Source: DATFDN01 sp035685165
GTDB taxonomy: Bacteria > Pseudomonadota > Alphaproteobacteria > Acetobacterales > Acetobacteraceae
NCBI GenBank assembly: GCA_035685165.1
Contig: DASRBI010000017.1
Coordinates: 280,143-344,142, forward strand
DNA length: 64,000 nt
Direction: 5' to 3'
The translations under genes and the position numbers were made by a program. Below the pieces are notes generated by a model, which did no database searches, had not been told where the DNA came from, and worked only from the letters and a program-made list of their open reading frames with translations. Positions 25,504 through 35,114 of the stretch are shown here, piece after piece (positions within the stretch are counted from its first letter, which is position 1; each line of letters opens with the position of its first letter).

Positions 25504-27049
25504 GCAGCCCGGGCCGCGGCGTTGCAGCGTGCTCCTTCAGCACCGAGTCGCTCCCGGGATCGATCTCGCGCAGCAGCACGTCGTACCCCCATAGGTCGGC
25601 CAGATGCTGCAGCGTCAGCTTGGCGTCCTGTTCGTCGAGCAGCACACGGTCGAGCGCGCGATGGTGCAGAATGAGCTTGCGGTCGCCGTGCAGATCCACA
25701 TCGACCACCTGAATGTCCGGCAGCAGCCAAGCCGGATCGTATTGCTTGGCGAGCGCCCGCTGGATGCGCTTATAGCCGCGCTCGTCGTGGATGGCGTCCA
25801 CGCGCATATGCGGCTCGTTCGCGTCGTCGACGACGTGGAACAGCCCGAACTGGCGGATCAGGCGCGGACTGAGGTACTGCAGGACGAAGCTCTCGTCGCG
25901 ATAGTTCGCCCAGCAGTCGCGTAGCACCTCCATTGGATCGCCGCAGCCGGCGATTTCGGGGAACCAGAACTCGTCCTCCGCGGTCGGGTCGAGGCAGATG
26001 CGCTCGATGTCGCTCATCATCGCGAAGCCGAGCGCATACGGATTTATCCCCGAGTAGCGCGGGTCGTCGAACTCCGGCTGGAACACGACGTTGGTGTGCG
26101 ACTTCAGGAACTCGACCATCGCCCCGTCGGTCAGCAGGCCCTTTTGGTGCAGCCGGTTCATGATCTTGTAGTGCACGAAGGTTGCGCAACCCTCGTTCAT
26201 CACCTTGGTTTGGCCCTGCGGGTAAAAATATTGCGCGATCTGCCGCACGATCCGTAGGATCTCGCGCTGCCAGGGCGCCAGCAGCGGCGCGCTTTTCTCA
26301 AGAAAATAGAGGATGTTCTCCTGCGGAAGCTGCAGCAGCGCGCGGCGGCGTTCCTCGCTCGATTTGTCCGTCTTGGCCCCCGGCTTGCCCGGCACGGTAC
26401 GCCACAGGTCGTTGAAGATCTGCTCCTCGTATTCCCGCCGCTCGCGCGCGCGCTTTTCCTCGGAACGCAGATCTGCGTGCCGGCGCCGCGGATAGCGATG
26501 CACGCCATGCGTCATCAGCGCATGCGCCGAGTCGAGCAGCCGCTCGACCTGCGCTTCCCCGTACTTCTCCTCGCAACGAGAGATGAAGCCCTTGGCGAAC
26601 TCGAGATAGTCGAGGATCCCGTCCGCGTCGGTCCATTGCCTGAAGACGTAGTTGTTCTTGAAGAAGTGGTTGTGGCCGAACGCGGCGTGCGCGATGACCA
26701 AGGTCTGCATCGTCGCCGTGTTCTCTTCCATGATGTAGGAGATGCACGGATTGGAGTTGATGACGATCTCATAAGCGAGGCCCTGCATCCCGGCGCGATA
26801 CAGGCCCTCGTGACGGGCGAACTGCTTGCCGAACGACCAATGCTTGTAAAACAGCGGCATCCCGACCGAGGAATACGCGTCCAGCATCTGCTCGGTGCTG
26901 ATCACTTCGATCTGGTTCGGATACACGTCGAGCCCGAGCTCGCCCAGCGCTACCCTCTCCACGGCGGTGTGGATTTTTTGGATCGTGGAGAACTCCCAAT
27001 CGGCGCCCTCGAACAGCGGGCGAACGGCGGTGGGATTGATGAAATTCAT
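25487..27049 (-). CDS. SpoVR family protein (YcgB-like)
   Basis: 520 residues, typical of proteobacterial SpoVR/YcgB proteins. Conserved features include DWEFSTIQKIH near the N-terminus, YEIVINSNPCISYIMEENTATMQTL in overlapping parts, AHAAFGHNHFFKNNY, and EGCATFVHYKIMNRLH with His and Glu residues spaced like a metal centre. The biochemical activity is unknown; in enterobacteria the family is linked to stationary-phase stress with YeaG (PrkA) and YeaH. The start ATG 27049 overlaps the yeaH stop (ATGA) and is preceded by a frame that belongs to yeaH. It is the last gene of prkA-yeaH-spoVR. Confidence 0.93.
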   Translation of the reverse strand: MNFINPTAVRPLFEGADWEFSTIQKIHTAVERVALGELGLDVYPNQIEVISTEQMLDAYSSVGMPLFYKHWSFGKQFARHEGLYRAGMQGLAYEIVINSNPCISYIMEENTATMQTLVIAHAAFGHNHFFKNNYVFRQWTDADGILDYLEFAKGFISRCEEKYGEAQVERLLDSAHALMTHGVHRYPRRRHADLRSEEKRARERREYEEQIFNDLWRTVPGKPGAKTDKSSEERRRALLQLPQENILYFLEKSAPLLAPWQREILRIVRQIAQYFYPQGQTKVMNEGCATFVHYKIMNRLHQKGLLTDGAMVEFLKSHTNVVFQPEFDDPRYSGINPYALGFAMMSDIERICLDPTAEDEFWFPEIAGCGDPMEVLRDCWANYRDESFVLQYLSPRLIRQFGLFHVVDDANEPHMRVDAIHDERGYKRIQRALAKQYDPAWLLPDIQVVDVDLHGDRKLILHHRALDRVLLDEQDAKLTLQHLADLWGYDVLLREIDPGSDSVLKEHAATPRPGLLSPPL

Positions 27050-28347
27050 GCGCTGTCGGCTCCTGCTGGCGCCTGCTTGCGCGCGAAAAGCTCGCGGAAC
27101 ACAGGGAAGATATCGCGCCGGTGATTGACCTTCCGCATCGCCATCGGTGCCCCTGAACGGCAAATCTCGCTGTAGGTCTGCCAGAGATCACTGTCGCGGC
27201 GGATGAAACCCGGCGGGAAATGCTCGGAATCCCGTCCGACTTCCAGGTAGGCGTAATACTGGCAGATCGGCAGGATCGCCTTGGTCAACAGATCGGCAGT
27301 GCGTTCGTTGTCCGACGCGGTGTTGTCGCCATCCGATGCCTGGGCCGCGTAGATGTTCCACGAATCGGGGCTGTAACGCTCGGAGACGACGCGCCGCATC
27401 TCCTCGAGCGCGGTGGAGACCACGGTGCCGCCGGTTTCGGGCGAGTGGAAGAACGTGTCCTCGTCCACCTCCTGCGCCTGGTGGGTGTGGCGGATGAACA
27501 CGACCTCTACGTGCTTGTACTTCCGGCGCAGGAAGATATAGAGCAGCACGTAGAATCGCTTGGCGAGGTCCTTCATGTGTTCGGTCATCGAGCCGGACAC
27601 GTCCATCAGGCAGAACATCACCGCCTGCGCCACCGGCTTGGGATGCGCCTCGAACCGCTTGTACCGCACGTCGAGCGGGTCAATGTATGGGATCAATTGC
27701 ACGCGGCGCAGCTTGCGGTCGAGCTCTTCCTCCAGCTCGACCCGCTTCGGGTCGTCCTCGGCAAGGGCCGCGATGTCGGCCCGCAGCCGCACGAGCTCCT
27801 CGGTTTTCGGCCGGCGCAGCGCGATGCGGCGCGCCATGCCGTTCCGCACCGTCCGCATCAGCGCGAGGTTGGCCGGCGAACCCGTGACCGAGTAGCCGGC
27901 GCGGCTCCAGGTCATCGCCTCGGTATCCACCACACGGCGCTTGGCGAGATCGGGGAGCTCCAGATCCTCCAGGAACAGGTCGACGAACTCGTCGCGCGAA
28001 AGGGCGAAGCGGAAATCGTCCTGCCCCTCGCCGTCCGGGCTGCCTTCGGACCCCGAGCCACCGCCGCCGGAGGGCGGGCGCGGCAGTGTGTCGCCCTCGA
28101 CATATTCCTTGTTGCCGGGGAGCAGGTAGTCGCGCACACCGCCGCCGCGTCCGCGGCGGAACGAGGGCTCGTGCACGCCCTGGGCCGGAAGGGAGATCTC
28201 GCCCGCCTCGTCGGCGTCCTTGATGCTGCGGTCCGCGGTGCTTTCGTGCACGGCCTTGCGGATCAGCGATTTCGCGCGGCGGATGAACCGCTGCCGGTTG
28301 GCCAGGCTCTTGCCGCCCGGATTGAGGCGGCGGTCGATTATATGCAT
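27046..28347 (-). CDS. YeaH/YhbH family protein (DUF444, vWA-like)
   Basis: 433 residues, normal for the family. N-terminal MHIIDRRLNPGGKSLANRQRF is the family signature, a Gly/Ser-rich linker follows around residues 90-110, and the C-terminal half is a von Willebrand A-like domain with the metal site MDVSGSM (about residue 249) and TGGTVVSTAL. YeaH acts in the same stress pathway as the PrkA kinase and SpoVR, but its molecular role is not established. It lies 30 bases downstream of prkA and overlaps spoVR by four bases. Confidence 0.93.
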   Translation of the reverse strand: MHIIDRRLNPGGKSLANRQRFIRRAKSLIRKAVHESTADRSIKDADEAGEISLPAQGVHEPSFRRGRGGGVRDYLLPGNKEYVEGDTLPRPPSGGGGSGSEGSPDGEGQDDFRFALSRDEFVDLFLEDLELPDLAKRRVVDTEAMTWSRAGYSVTGSPANLALMRTVRNGMARRIALRRPKTEELVRLRADIAALAEDDPKRVELEEELDRKLRRVQLIPYIDPLDVRYKRFEAHPKPVAQAVMFCLMDVSGSMTEHMKDLAKRFYVLLYIFLRRKYKHVEVVFIRHTHQAQEVDEDTFFHSPETGGTVVSTALEEMRRVVSERYSPDSWNIYAAQASDGDNTASDNERTADLLTKAILPICQYYAYLEVGRDSEHFPPGFIRRDSDLWQTYSEICRSGAPMAMRKVNHRRDIFPVFRELFARKQAPAGADSA

Positions 28348-28377
28348 GAGCCCCTCCCGCCTGTGAGCCGGCCGGGA

Positions 28378-30324
28378 TTACCCGGCCTGCTTCACGCGCA
28401 TATACCACTCCACCAGACGACGGACCTGGCGCTCGGTGTAGCCGCGGTCCACCATGCGCTCGACAAACTCCGCGTGCTTCTTCTCCGTTTCGCTGTCCTT
28501 CTTCGATCCGAAGCTGATGACCGGCAGCAGTTCCTCGACCTGCGAGAACATCCGCCGCTCGATGACCTCGCGGATTTTCTCATAGCTGGTCCAGGACGGG
28601 TTCCGCCCGCCGTTGGCGGCGCGGGCGCGCAAGGAGAACTTCACGACCTCGTTGCGGAAATCCTTGGGGTTGGCGATGCCGGCCGGCTTCTCGATCTTCG
28701 TGAGCTCCTGGTTCAGCAGCTCGCGATTGAGGAGCTGGCCGGTATCGGGATCCTTGTAGTCCTGGTCCTCGATCCAGGCGTCCGCATACGCGACATAGCG
28801 GTCGAACAGGTTCTGGCCGTAGTCGTGATAGGATTCCAGGTAGGCCTTCTGGATCTCGTTGCCAATGAACTCGGCATAACGCGGTGCCAGCTCGCCCTTG
28901 ATGAACTCGAGATACCGCTTCTCGGTGTCGGCCGGCAGTTGTTCGCGCCGGATCGACTGCTCCAGCACGTACATCAGGTGCACCGGATCGGCGGCCACCT
29001 CGGTCGTGTCGTGGTTGAAGGTGGCGGCGAGAACTTTGAAGGCGAACCGTGTCGAGGCGCCGTCCATGCCTTCGTCCACCCCGGCGGCGTCGCGGTATTC
29101 CTGCAGGCTGCGCGCGCGCGGATCGGTCTCCTTCAGGCTTTCGCCATCATAGACCCGCATCTTGGCGAACACTGTGGAGTTCTCGTGGCGCCGCAGACGG
29201 CTCAGCACCGAGAAGCGCGCCAGCATCTCGAGCGTCGCCGGCGCGCAGGGCGCCTCGGCAAGCTCGCTGCCCTTAAGCAGCTTCTCGTAGATCTTGATCT
29301 CTTCCGTCACGCGCAGGCAGTACGGCACCTTGATGACGTAGATGCGGTCGATGAAGGCTTCGTTGTTGCGGTTGTTCTTGAAGGTCTGCCACTCGGCCTC
29401 GTTCGAGTGCGCCAGAATGATCCCGGAGAACGGGATCGCGCCGATATTCTCGGTGCCGATGTAGTTGCCTTCCTGCGTCGCGGTGAGCAGCGGGTGCAGC
29501 ATCTTGATCGGCGCCTTGAACATCTCGACGAACTCGAGGATGCCCTGGTTGGCGCGGTTGAGGCCACCCGAGTAGCTATACGCGTCCGGGTCGTTCTGCG
29601 CGTGCAGCTCCAGCTTGCGGATGTCCACCTTGCCGACCAGCGAGGAGATGTCCTGGTTGTTCTCGTCGCCCGGCTCGGTCTTGGCGATCGCGATCTGGCG
29701 CAAGCGCGAGGGCATCACGCGTTGCACCCGGAAGCGCGAGATGTCGCCATTGAACTCATCCAGCCGCTTGATGCACCACGGGCTCATCAGCCCGGTCAGC
29801 CGGCGGCGCGGAATGCCGTAACGGTCCTCCAGCAACCCACCCATGCGGTCGGGGTTGAACAGCCCGAGCGGGCTTTCGAACACCGGGCTGAGCTGGTCGC
29901 CGGCCTTCAGAACATAAATCGGATGCACCTCCATCAGCGCCTTGATGCGCTCAGCCAGCGACGATTTGCCGCCGCCCACCGGGCCAAGCAGGTACATGAT
30001 CTGCTTGCGTTCCTCGAGCCCCTGCGCCGCATGGCGGAGGAAGCCGACGATCCGCTCGATCGTCTCCTCCATGCCGTAGAATTCGCTGAAGGCCGGATAA
30101 ACGCGAATCGTACGGTTCATGAAAATCCGCCCGAGCCGCGCGTCCTTCGAGGTATCGACCATTTCCGGCTCGCCGATCGCCGCCAGCAGCCGCTCGGTGG
30201 CGCTGGCATACATCATCGGGTCGCTACGGCAGGCCTCCAGGAACTCGGGGAGCGTCAGCTCCGCGTCGCGGGTCGAGTCGTAGGCCCGCACGTATTCTGA
30301 AAAGAGGTCATCGACCGTATGCAT
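28378..30324 (-). CDS. prkA: PrkA family serine protein kinase (YeaG-like)
   Basis: 648 residues. The N-terminal two-thirds is a PrkA AAA+ domain with Walker A GPVGGGKSS (about residue 112) and GGLNRANQG, and the C-terminal third is the PrkA kinase-like domain (MRVYDGESL onward, ending MVDRGYTERQVRRLVEWYMRV in overlapping parts). Family members are kinases or ATP-dependent proteases acting in nutrient and stationary-phase stress. The ATG at 30324 is preferred to the one at 30336 because GGAG lies 6 bases upstream of it. First gene of the prkA-yeaH-spoVR operon. Confidence 0.93.
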   Translation of the reverse strand: MHTVDDLFSEYVRAYDSTRDAELTLPEFLEACRSDPMMYASATERLLAAIGEPEMVDTSKDARLGRIFMNRTIRVYPAFSEFYGMEETIERIVGFLRHAAQGLEERKQIMYLLGPVGGGKSSLAERIKALMEVHPIYVLKAGDQLSPVFESPLGLFNPDRMGGLLEDRYGIPRRRLTGLMSPWCIKRLDEFNGDISRFRVQRVMPSRLRQIAIAKTEPGDENNQDISSLVGKVDIRKLELHAQNDPDAYSYSGGLNRANQGILEFVEMFKAPIKMLHPLLTATQEGNYIGTENIGAIPFSGIILAHSNEAEWQTFKNNRNNEAFIDRIYVIKVPYCLRVTEEIKIYEKLLKGSELAEAPCAPATLEMLARFSVLSRLRRHENSTVFAKMRVYDGESLKETDPRARSLQEYRDAAGVDEGMDGASTRFAFKVLAATFNHDTTEVAADPVHLMYVLEQSIRREQLPADTEKRYLEFIKGELAPRYAEFIGNEIQKAYLESYHDYGQNLFDRYVAYADAWIEDQDYKDPDTGQLLNRELLNQELTKIEKPAGIANPKDFRNEVVKFSLRARAANGGRNPSWTSYEKIREVIERRMFSQVEELLPVISFGSKKDSETEKKHAEFVERMVDRGYTERQVRRLVEWYMRVKQAG

Positions 30325-30497
30325 CGGTCGCTCCATGCCTGTGGGCGTCAGAAGGTGCCGAAACGGCAGATGGGCCCGAGCGTAGCGAACTCACTCGGTG
30401 TCGCGCGAAGCTTTTTTTTGCCATCGCTGGCCGATAAGCGAATGTAGCTTCCAGATTTCGCGGACCACGCATCAGGGCCCTCTGCTCGGTAAGAGTT

Positions 30498-30513
30498 GGA
30501 CCGTTTCCGGTCC
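30498..30513. repeat. Perfect inverted repeat with four-base loop
   Basis: GGACCG (30498-30503), loop TTTC, CGGTCC (30508-30513). On the minus strand the loop reads GAAA, a stable GNRA tetraloop, in a possible prkA leader. It could be an operator or an RNA hairpin. No T-tract follows on either strand. Confidence 0.4.
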
Positions 30514-30854
30514 TTGCAAGAGCAATGCCCCGCCAGTGCCGAAACTGTGGCAAATTGCAGCCGAAGGGCGGCGGTGGCGGCGGCGCCTGGAAATGTGTCC
30601 TCGCAACCGCGTCAGCATCCGGCCGGTGCGAGCGGCGGGAAAGCGGGGCGGACGGCCGGATCCGGCTCATGCGGCGCCTCCATCCAGGCGGCCCACAGAA
30701 GGCACGATGCCTTGGGCTGGGCTGCCCGACCCGAACAGCATACGAACAAGAGCTTAAGAATGAGTTAAGTTGCCGGCGGAAAGCCACCGCTCCATGCAGC
30801 CGCGGCAATCCAGCACGACGATTGTGGGATTTCGGTAACGGCGGCGCGCGCCTA

Positions 30855-30888
30855 TCTAGCGGCCTCGCGGCTCTAGCGGCCTCGCGGC
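30855..30888. repeat. Two perfect tandem copies of a 17-base unit upstream of sucA
   Basis: TCTAGCGGCCTCGCGGC occurs twice back to back, ending 52 bases before the sucA ATG. Each copy has dyad character (GCGG/CCTCGCGG). It may be a duplicated regulator site in the sucA leader or a slippage product; the sequence alone cannot decide. Confidence 0.6.
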
Positions 30889-30940
30889 GCACCGCCCCTT
30901 GCAGACGGGGCGCGTTGCCGCGCGAACGGGGGTAGGCAGC

Positions 30941-33802
30941 ATGGCGGGTGTAGACATTCTGGCGTCCGCGCTCAGCGGCGCCAATGCGGCATTTCTGGGC
31001 GATCTGTATGCAAGATGGGCAACTGACCCCGATTCCGTCGATCCGAGCTTCGCCGATCTGTTCGCGGCGCTGAACGAGGAGTCGCGCGCCGTGCTGGAGG
31101 AGGCGACCGGCGCCTCCTGGGCCCCGCGCCATCCCGGGTTCGGCGCCGCGACGCGGCGTCCCGCGCCGAGCGCGCCGCGCCCGGTAGAAGACCTGCGCGC
31201 CCTCATCGTCCCCAGCCTGCGCGCGCTGATGCTGATCCGCAGCTACCGGGTCCGGGGGCATTTGGAAGCGCAGCTCGACCCGCTCGGCCTGCAAACCCCC
31301 AAGCCGCATCCCGAGCTCGATCCCGCCACCTACGGCTTCACCGACGCCGATCTCGACCGCCCGATCTTCATCGACAATGTGCTCGGCCGCGAAACCGCCA
31401 CGTTGCGGGAGATCGTCTCCATCCTCCGCCGCACCTATTGCGGGCACGTCGGCGTCGAATTCATGCATATCCAGGATCCGGGCCAGAAGGCCTGGATCCA
31501 GCGCAAGGTGGAGGGGGCTCCGTGGGCCACCGCCTTCGACGCCGAGGGCAAGCGCCGCATCCTGCAGCAGCTTACGGAAGCGGAGGGGTTCGAAGCGTTC
31601 TGCCAGCGCCGCTATGTCACGACCAAGCGATTCGGGCTGGAGGGGGGAGAGGTCACGATCCCCGCGGTACACGCGATCATCGAGGTGGCGGCGCAGGGGG
31701 GCGTGAAGGAGATCGCGATCGGCATGCCGCACCGCGGGCGCCTTAACACGCTCGTCAATGTCGTCCGCAAGCCGCTGACCGCGGTGTTCAGCGAGTTCGG
31801 CGGCGAGAGCTTCAAGCCGGACGAGGTTCAGGGCTCGGGCGACGTGAAATACCACCTGGGCACCTCCACCGACCTCGAGGTGGCGGGACGGACGGTTCAT
31901 CTCTCGCTGCAACCCAATCCGTCGCATCTCGAGGCTGTGGACCCGGTGGTCGTCGGCAAGGTGCGGGCGCGCCAGGACCAGGCGGGCGACACGCAAGAGC
32001 GGCGCTCGGCGATGGCGCTGCTTATGCACGGGGATGCCGCTTTCGCGGGGCAAGGGCTGGTTTACGAGACGCTGGCGATGAGCCAGCTCATCGGCTACCG
32101 CACCGGCGGGACCGTGCATCTGATCGTGAACAATCAGATCGGGTTCACCACGGTCCCGGTGCACGCCTATTCCGGGCTCTATTGCACCGACGTCGCGAAA
32201 TCGATCCAGGCGCCGATCCTGCACGTCAACGGCGACGACCCGGAAGCCGTGGTCTTCTGCGCCCGGATGGCCGCCGAGTTCCGACTGCAATTCGGCTGCG
32301 ACATCGTGCTCGACATCGTCTGCTACCGCCGCCACGGACATAACGAGACCGACGAGCCCGCCTTCACGCAGCCGCTCATGTACCGTGCCATCGCTCGCCA
32401 GCGGACCACCCGCGCCCTCTATGCCGAGCGGCTGGTCGCCGAGGGCGTGGTGAGCGAAGCGGAGGCCAAGGCGATGTGGGACGGTTTCGCCGAGACGCTG
32501 GAGGCCGCCAACAAAGCCGCGCAGTCCTACAAGCCGAACAAGGCGGATTGGCTGGAGGGCCACTGGGCCGGGTTCTCCCAGGCCAACGGCGAAACCGAAC
32601 AGACCGAGGAGGCGACCGGGGTGGAGCTCGGCGTGCTGCGCCAGGTCGGCCACGCGCTCGCCAGCATTCCGCAGGACTTCAACGTCCACCCGCGGATCGC
32701 TCGCCAGCTCGAGGCGAAGCGGCAGATGATCGAGAGCGGGGAGGGGATCGACTGGGCAACGGGCGAGGCGCTGGCCTTCGGCTCGCTGCTGGTCGAGGGG
32801 CACCGGGTGCGCCTCTCGGGCGAGGACAGCCAGCGCGGCACCTTCAGCCAGCGCCACGCGGTGCTGATCGACCAGGAGAACCAGCACGAATACGTGCCGC
32901 TGAACAACATCGCCCCCGATCAGGCGCGGATCGAGATCTACAACTCGCTGCTGTCCGAGGCGGGCGTGCTCGGCTTCGAGTACGGCTATTCGCTTGCCGA
33001 TCCGCGCACGCTCGTGCTGTGGGAGGCGCAGTTCGGCGATTTCGCCAACGGCGCGCAGGTGATCATCGACCAGTTCCTGGCCAGCGGGGAGACGAAGTGG
33101 CTCAGGATGTCGGGGCTCACGCTCTTGCTGCCGCACGGCTACGAGGGGCAGGGGCCGGAACACTCCTCGGCTCGGATCGAACGCTATCTTCAGCTTTGCG
33201 CCGAGCGGAACATAGCGGTCTGCAACCTCACCACGCCCGCCAACTACTTCCATGCGCTGCGGCGCCAGCTCAAGCGCAACTTCCGCAAGCCCTTGGTCGT
33301 GTTCACGCCGAAGAGCCTGCTGCGGCAAAAGCTCGCCGTCTCGGCGCTGCACGAGATGGCGGCCGGCAGCGCGTTCCGCTACGTGATCCCCGAAATCGAC
33401 GCGATCGCCACCCCGGAGAAGGTCAGGCGGGTGGTACTCTGCACCGGCAAGGTGTTCTACGATCTGCTGGCCGAGCGGCGGGAGCGGGCGATCAACGACA
33501 TCGCCGTCCTGCGCGTCGAGCAGCTCTATCCGTTCCCCGAGCGCACGCTCGGGCGGCTGCTCGCCCCCTATCGGAACGCGGAGGTGCTGTGGTGCCAGGA
33601 GGAGCCGGAGAACATGGGGGCCTGGACCTTCGTGGACCGGCGGATCGAGCGCATACTCTCTAAGCTCGACGGCAAGGCGAAACGGCCAGTCTATTGCGGG
33701 CGACCGGAAGCGGCGAGCCCGGCGACCGGGCTCGCGCGCACCCATGCCGCCGAGCAGGCGGCGCTGGTGGCCGAGGCCCTCGGGACGAAGGGGGACGGCT
33801 GA
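30941..33802 (+). CDS. sucA: 2-oxoglutarate dehydrogenase E1 component
   Basis: 953 residues, the usual size. Thiamine-diphosphate enzyme that decarboxylates 2-oxoglutarate in the TCA cycle and transfers the succinyl group to the lipoyl domain of E2. Visible motifs: N-terminal ARWATDPDSVDPSF (E2-binding arm), GMPHRGRLNTL, GDAAFAGQGLVYE and NNQIGFTT of the cofactor site, YRRHGHNETDEP, and C-terminal RGTFSQRHAV. ATG 30941 is chosen over a frame starting at 30899. The stop overlaps the odhB ATG by one base. First gene of sucA-odhB-lpdA. Confidence 0.97.
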   Translation: MAGVDILASALSGANAAFLGDLYARWATDPDSVDPSFADLFAALNEESRAVLEEATGASWAPRHPGFGAATRRPAPSAPRPVEDLRALIVPSLRALMLIRSYRVRGHLEAQLDPLGLQTPKPHPELDPATYGFTDADLDRPIFIDNVLGRETATLREIVSILRRTYCGHVGVEFMHIQDPGQKAWIQRKVEGAPWATAFDAEGKRRILQQLTEAEGFEAFCQRRYVTTKRFGLEGGEVTIPAVHAIIEVAAQGGVKEIAIGMPHRGRLNTLVNVVRKPLTAVFSEFGGESFKPDEVQGSGDVKYHLGTSTDLEVAGRTVHLSLQPNPSHLEAVDPVVVGKVRARQDQAGDTQERRSAMALLMHGDAAFAGQGLVYETLAMSQLIGYRTGGTVHLIVNNQIGFTTVPVHAYSGLYCTDVAKSIQAPILHVNGDDPEAVVFCARMAAEFRLQFGCDIVLDIVCYRRHGHNETDEPAFTQPLMYRAIARQRTTRALYAERLVAEGVVSEAEAKAMWDGFAETLEAANKAAQSYKPNKADWLEGHWAGFSQANGETEQTEEATGVELGVLRQVGHALASIPQDFNVHPRIARQLEAKRQMIESGEGIDWATGEALAFGSLLVEGHRVRLSGEDSQRGTFSQRHAVLIDQENQHEYVPLNNIAPDQARIEIYNSLLSEAGVLGFEYGYSLADPRTLVLWEAQFGDFANGAQVIIDQFLASGETKWLRMSGLTLLLPHGYEGQGPEHSSARIERYLQLCAERNIAVCNLTTPANYFHALRRQLKRNFRKPLVVFTPKSLLRQKLAVSALHEMAAGSAFRYVIPEIDAIATPEKVRRVVLCTGKVFYDLLAERRERAINDIAVLRVEQLYPFPERTLGRLLAPYRNAEVLWCQEEPENMGAWTFVDRRIERILSKLDGKAKRPVYCGRPEAASPATGLARTHAAEQAALVAEALGTKGDG

Positions 33803-35112
33803 TGGCCACCGAGATCAAGGTTCCGACGCTCGGCGAGAGCGTGACGACCGCCACCATCGCCCGCTGGCTGAAGCAGGCGGGCGAAGCGGTGGCGGCCGAT
33901 GAACCCCTGGCGGAGCTGGAGACGGACAAGGTCACGGTCGAGGTGACGGCGCCCGAGGCTGGCGTCCTCTCATCCATCAGCGCCCCGGAGGGCGCCGAGG
34001 TGGAGGTCGGGGCGGTCATCGGCATGCTTGAGGCCGGCGCCGCCGCCGCGCCGGCCAACGCCCCGAAGGCGGCCCCGGCCCCCCAGCCATCGCCCAAGGC
34101 GCCCGCTCCGAACCCGCCGCCCGCGTCGGCGCCGCGCGCGGCCGCAAATCCGCCGCCGGGCGTCAACCCGCCGCCGCGTCCGCTCGGTCCGGTGGCCCGT
34201 CCGGCGAGCCCGGCCCCCGCACATCAGCCGATGCCGGCCGCCGCCAAGCTGATCGAGGAGAACCAGCTTTCCGCCGAGAGCCTCGCGCCTGGCACCGGCA
34301 AGGACGGGCGGATCACGAAGGGCGACGTGCTCGCCTTTCTGAACCGGCCCGTGCCCGCTCCGGCGCAAGCGGCGCCTGCTCCGGCCCCACGCGCACGCGA
34401 GGAGGAGCCGGGCCGCGAGGAGCGGGTGAAGATGACCCGCCTGCGCCGGACGATCGCGGCGCGGCTGAAAGAGGCGCAGAACACGGCGGCGATGCTGACC
34501 ACCTTCAACGAGGTGGACATGTCCGCGGTGATGGCGCTGCGCGCGGAGTACCGCGAAGCATTCGAGAAGAAGCACCAAGGCGCGCGGCTCGGGTTCATGA
34601 GCTTCTTCGTCAAGGCGTGCGTGGTGGCACTCAAGGAGTTCCCGGCCGTCAACGCCGAGATCGACGGCGACGACATCGTCTACAAGAACTATGTCCACAT
34701 GGGGATCGCGGTCGGTGGCGCGAACGGGCTCGTGGTGCCGGTGATCCGCGATGCCGACCGGCTCGGCTTCGCGGCGATCGAGAAGGCCGTCGCCGACTTC
34801 GGCCGCCGCGCGCGCGACGGCGCGCTGAAGCTCGAGGAACTCACGGGCGGCACCTTCAGCATCACGAACGGCGGCATCTACGGCTCGCTGATGTCCACCC
34901 CGATCCTCAATCCGCCGCAGTCCGCGATCCTCGGGATGCACAAGATCCAGGACCGGCCCGTGGTGGTGGGCGGCAAGATCGAGGTGCGTCCGATGATGTA
35001 TCTGGCGCTCAGCTACGATCACCGGATCGTGGACGGGCGGGAGGCGGTCTCCTTCCTGGTGCGGGTCAAGGAAGGCGTCGAAGACCCGCGCCGCCTGCTC
35101 CTGGACGTCTGA
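33802..35112 (+). CDS. odhB: Dihydrolipoyl succinyltransferase E2 of 2-oxoglutarate dehydrogenase
   Basis: 436 residues. N-terminal lipoyl domain with the lipoylated Lys in ELETDKVTVEV (about residue 43), a long Ala/Pro linker (about 78-150), a peripheral-subunit-binding domain (PAAAKLIEENQL to KGDVLAFL), a second linker, and the catalytic domain ending with SYDHRIVDGREA (active-site His and Asp). The catalytic domain TFNEVDMSAVMALR is succinyl- rather than acetyl-transferase-like. The linker is longer and richer in proline than usual. Also called sucB. Confidence 0.96.
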   Translation: MATEIKVPTLGESVTTATIARWLKQAGEAVAADEPLAELETDKVTVEVTAPEAGVLSSISAPEGAEVEVGAVIGMLEAGAAAAPANAPKAAPAPQPSPKAPAPNPPPASAPRAAANPPPGVNPPPRPLGPVARPASPAPAHQPMPAAAKLIEENQLSAESLAPGTGKDGRITKGDVLAFLNRPVPAPAQAAPAPAPRAREEEPGREERVKMTRLRRTIAARLKEAQNTAAMLTTFNEVDMSAVMALRAEYREAFEKKHQGARLGFMSFFVKACVVALKEFPAVNAEIDGDDIVYKNYVHMGIAVGGANGLVVPVIRDADRLGFAAIEKAVADFGRRARDGALKLEELTGGTFSITNGGIYGSLMSTPILNPPQSAILGMHKIQDRPVVVGGKIEVRPMMYLALSYDHRIVDGREAVSFLVRVKEGVEDPRRLLLDV

Positions 35113-35114
35113 CC

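Larger units (their letters stand above)
30325..30940. other. Divergent spacer between prkA and sucA
   Basis: 616 bases without a convincing gene, unusually long for this compact region. It must contain promoters for the prkA operon (minus) and the 2-oxoglutarate dehydrogenase operon (plus). It includes an 8-base T run (30412-30419), a perfect hairpin (30498-30513) and a 17-base tandem duplication (30855-30888). A plus-strand frame at 30525-30935 exists but its composition (Cys/Arg/Gly-rich, no motif) does not look like a protein. Confidence 0.5.

Noticed and set aside
27220..30300. 1026-codon plus-strand frame opposite yeaH and prkA
   Set aside because: Antisense to three clear genes with strong motifs; it reads as His/Arg/Leu-rich shadow.
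30411..30420. Intrinsic terminator at the 8-base T run
   Set aside because: No stable hairpin directly precedes the T run on the plus strand.
30525..30935. 136-codon plus-strand frame in the prkA-sucA spacer, starting PRQCRNCGKLQPKGG
   Set aside because: The first CxxC-like stretch looks like a zinc ribbon, but the rest is composition-driven with no motif and overlaps the tandem repeat.
30308..33745. 1145-codon minus-strand frame opposite sucA
   Set aside because: Shadow of the 2-oxoglutarate dehydrogenase gene with no recognisable domain.
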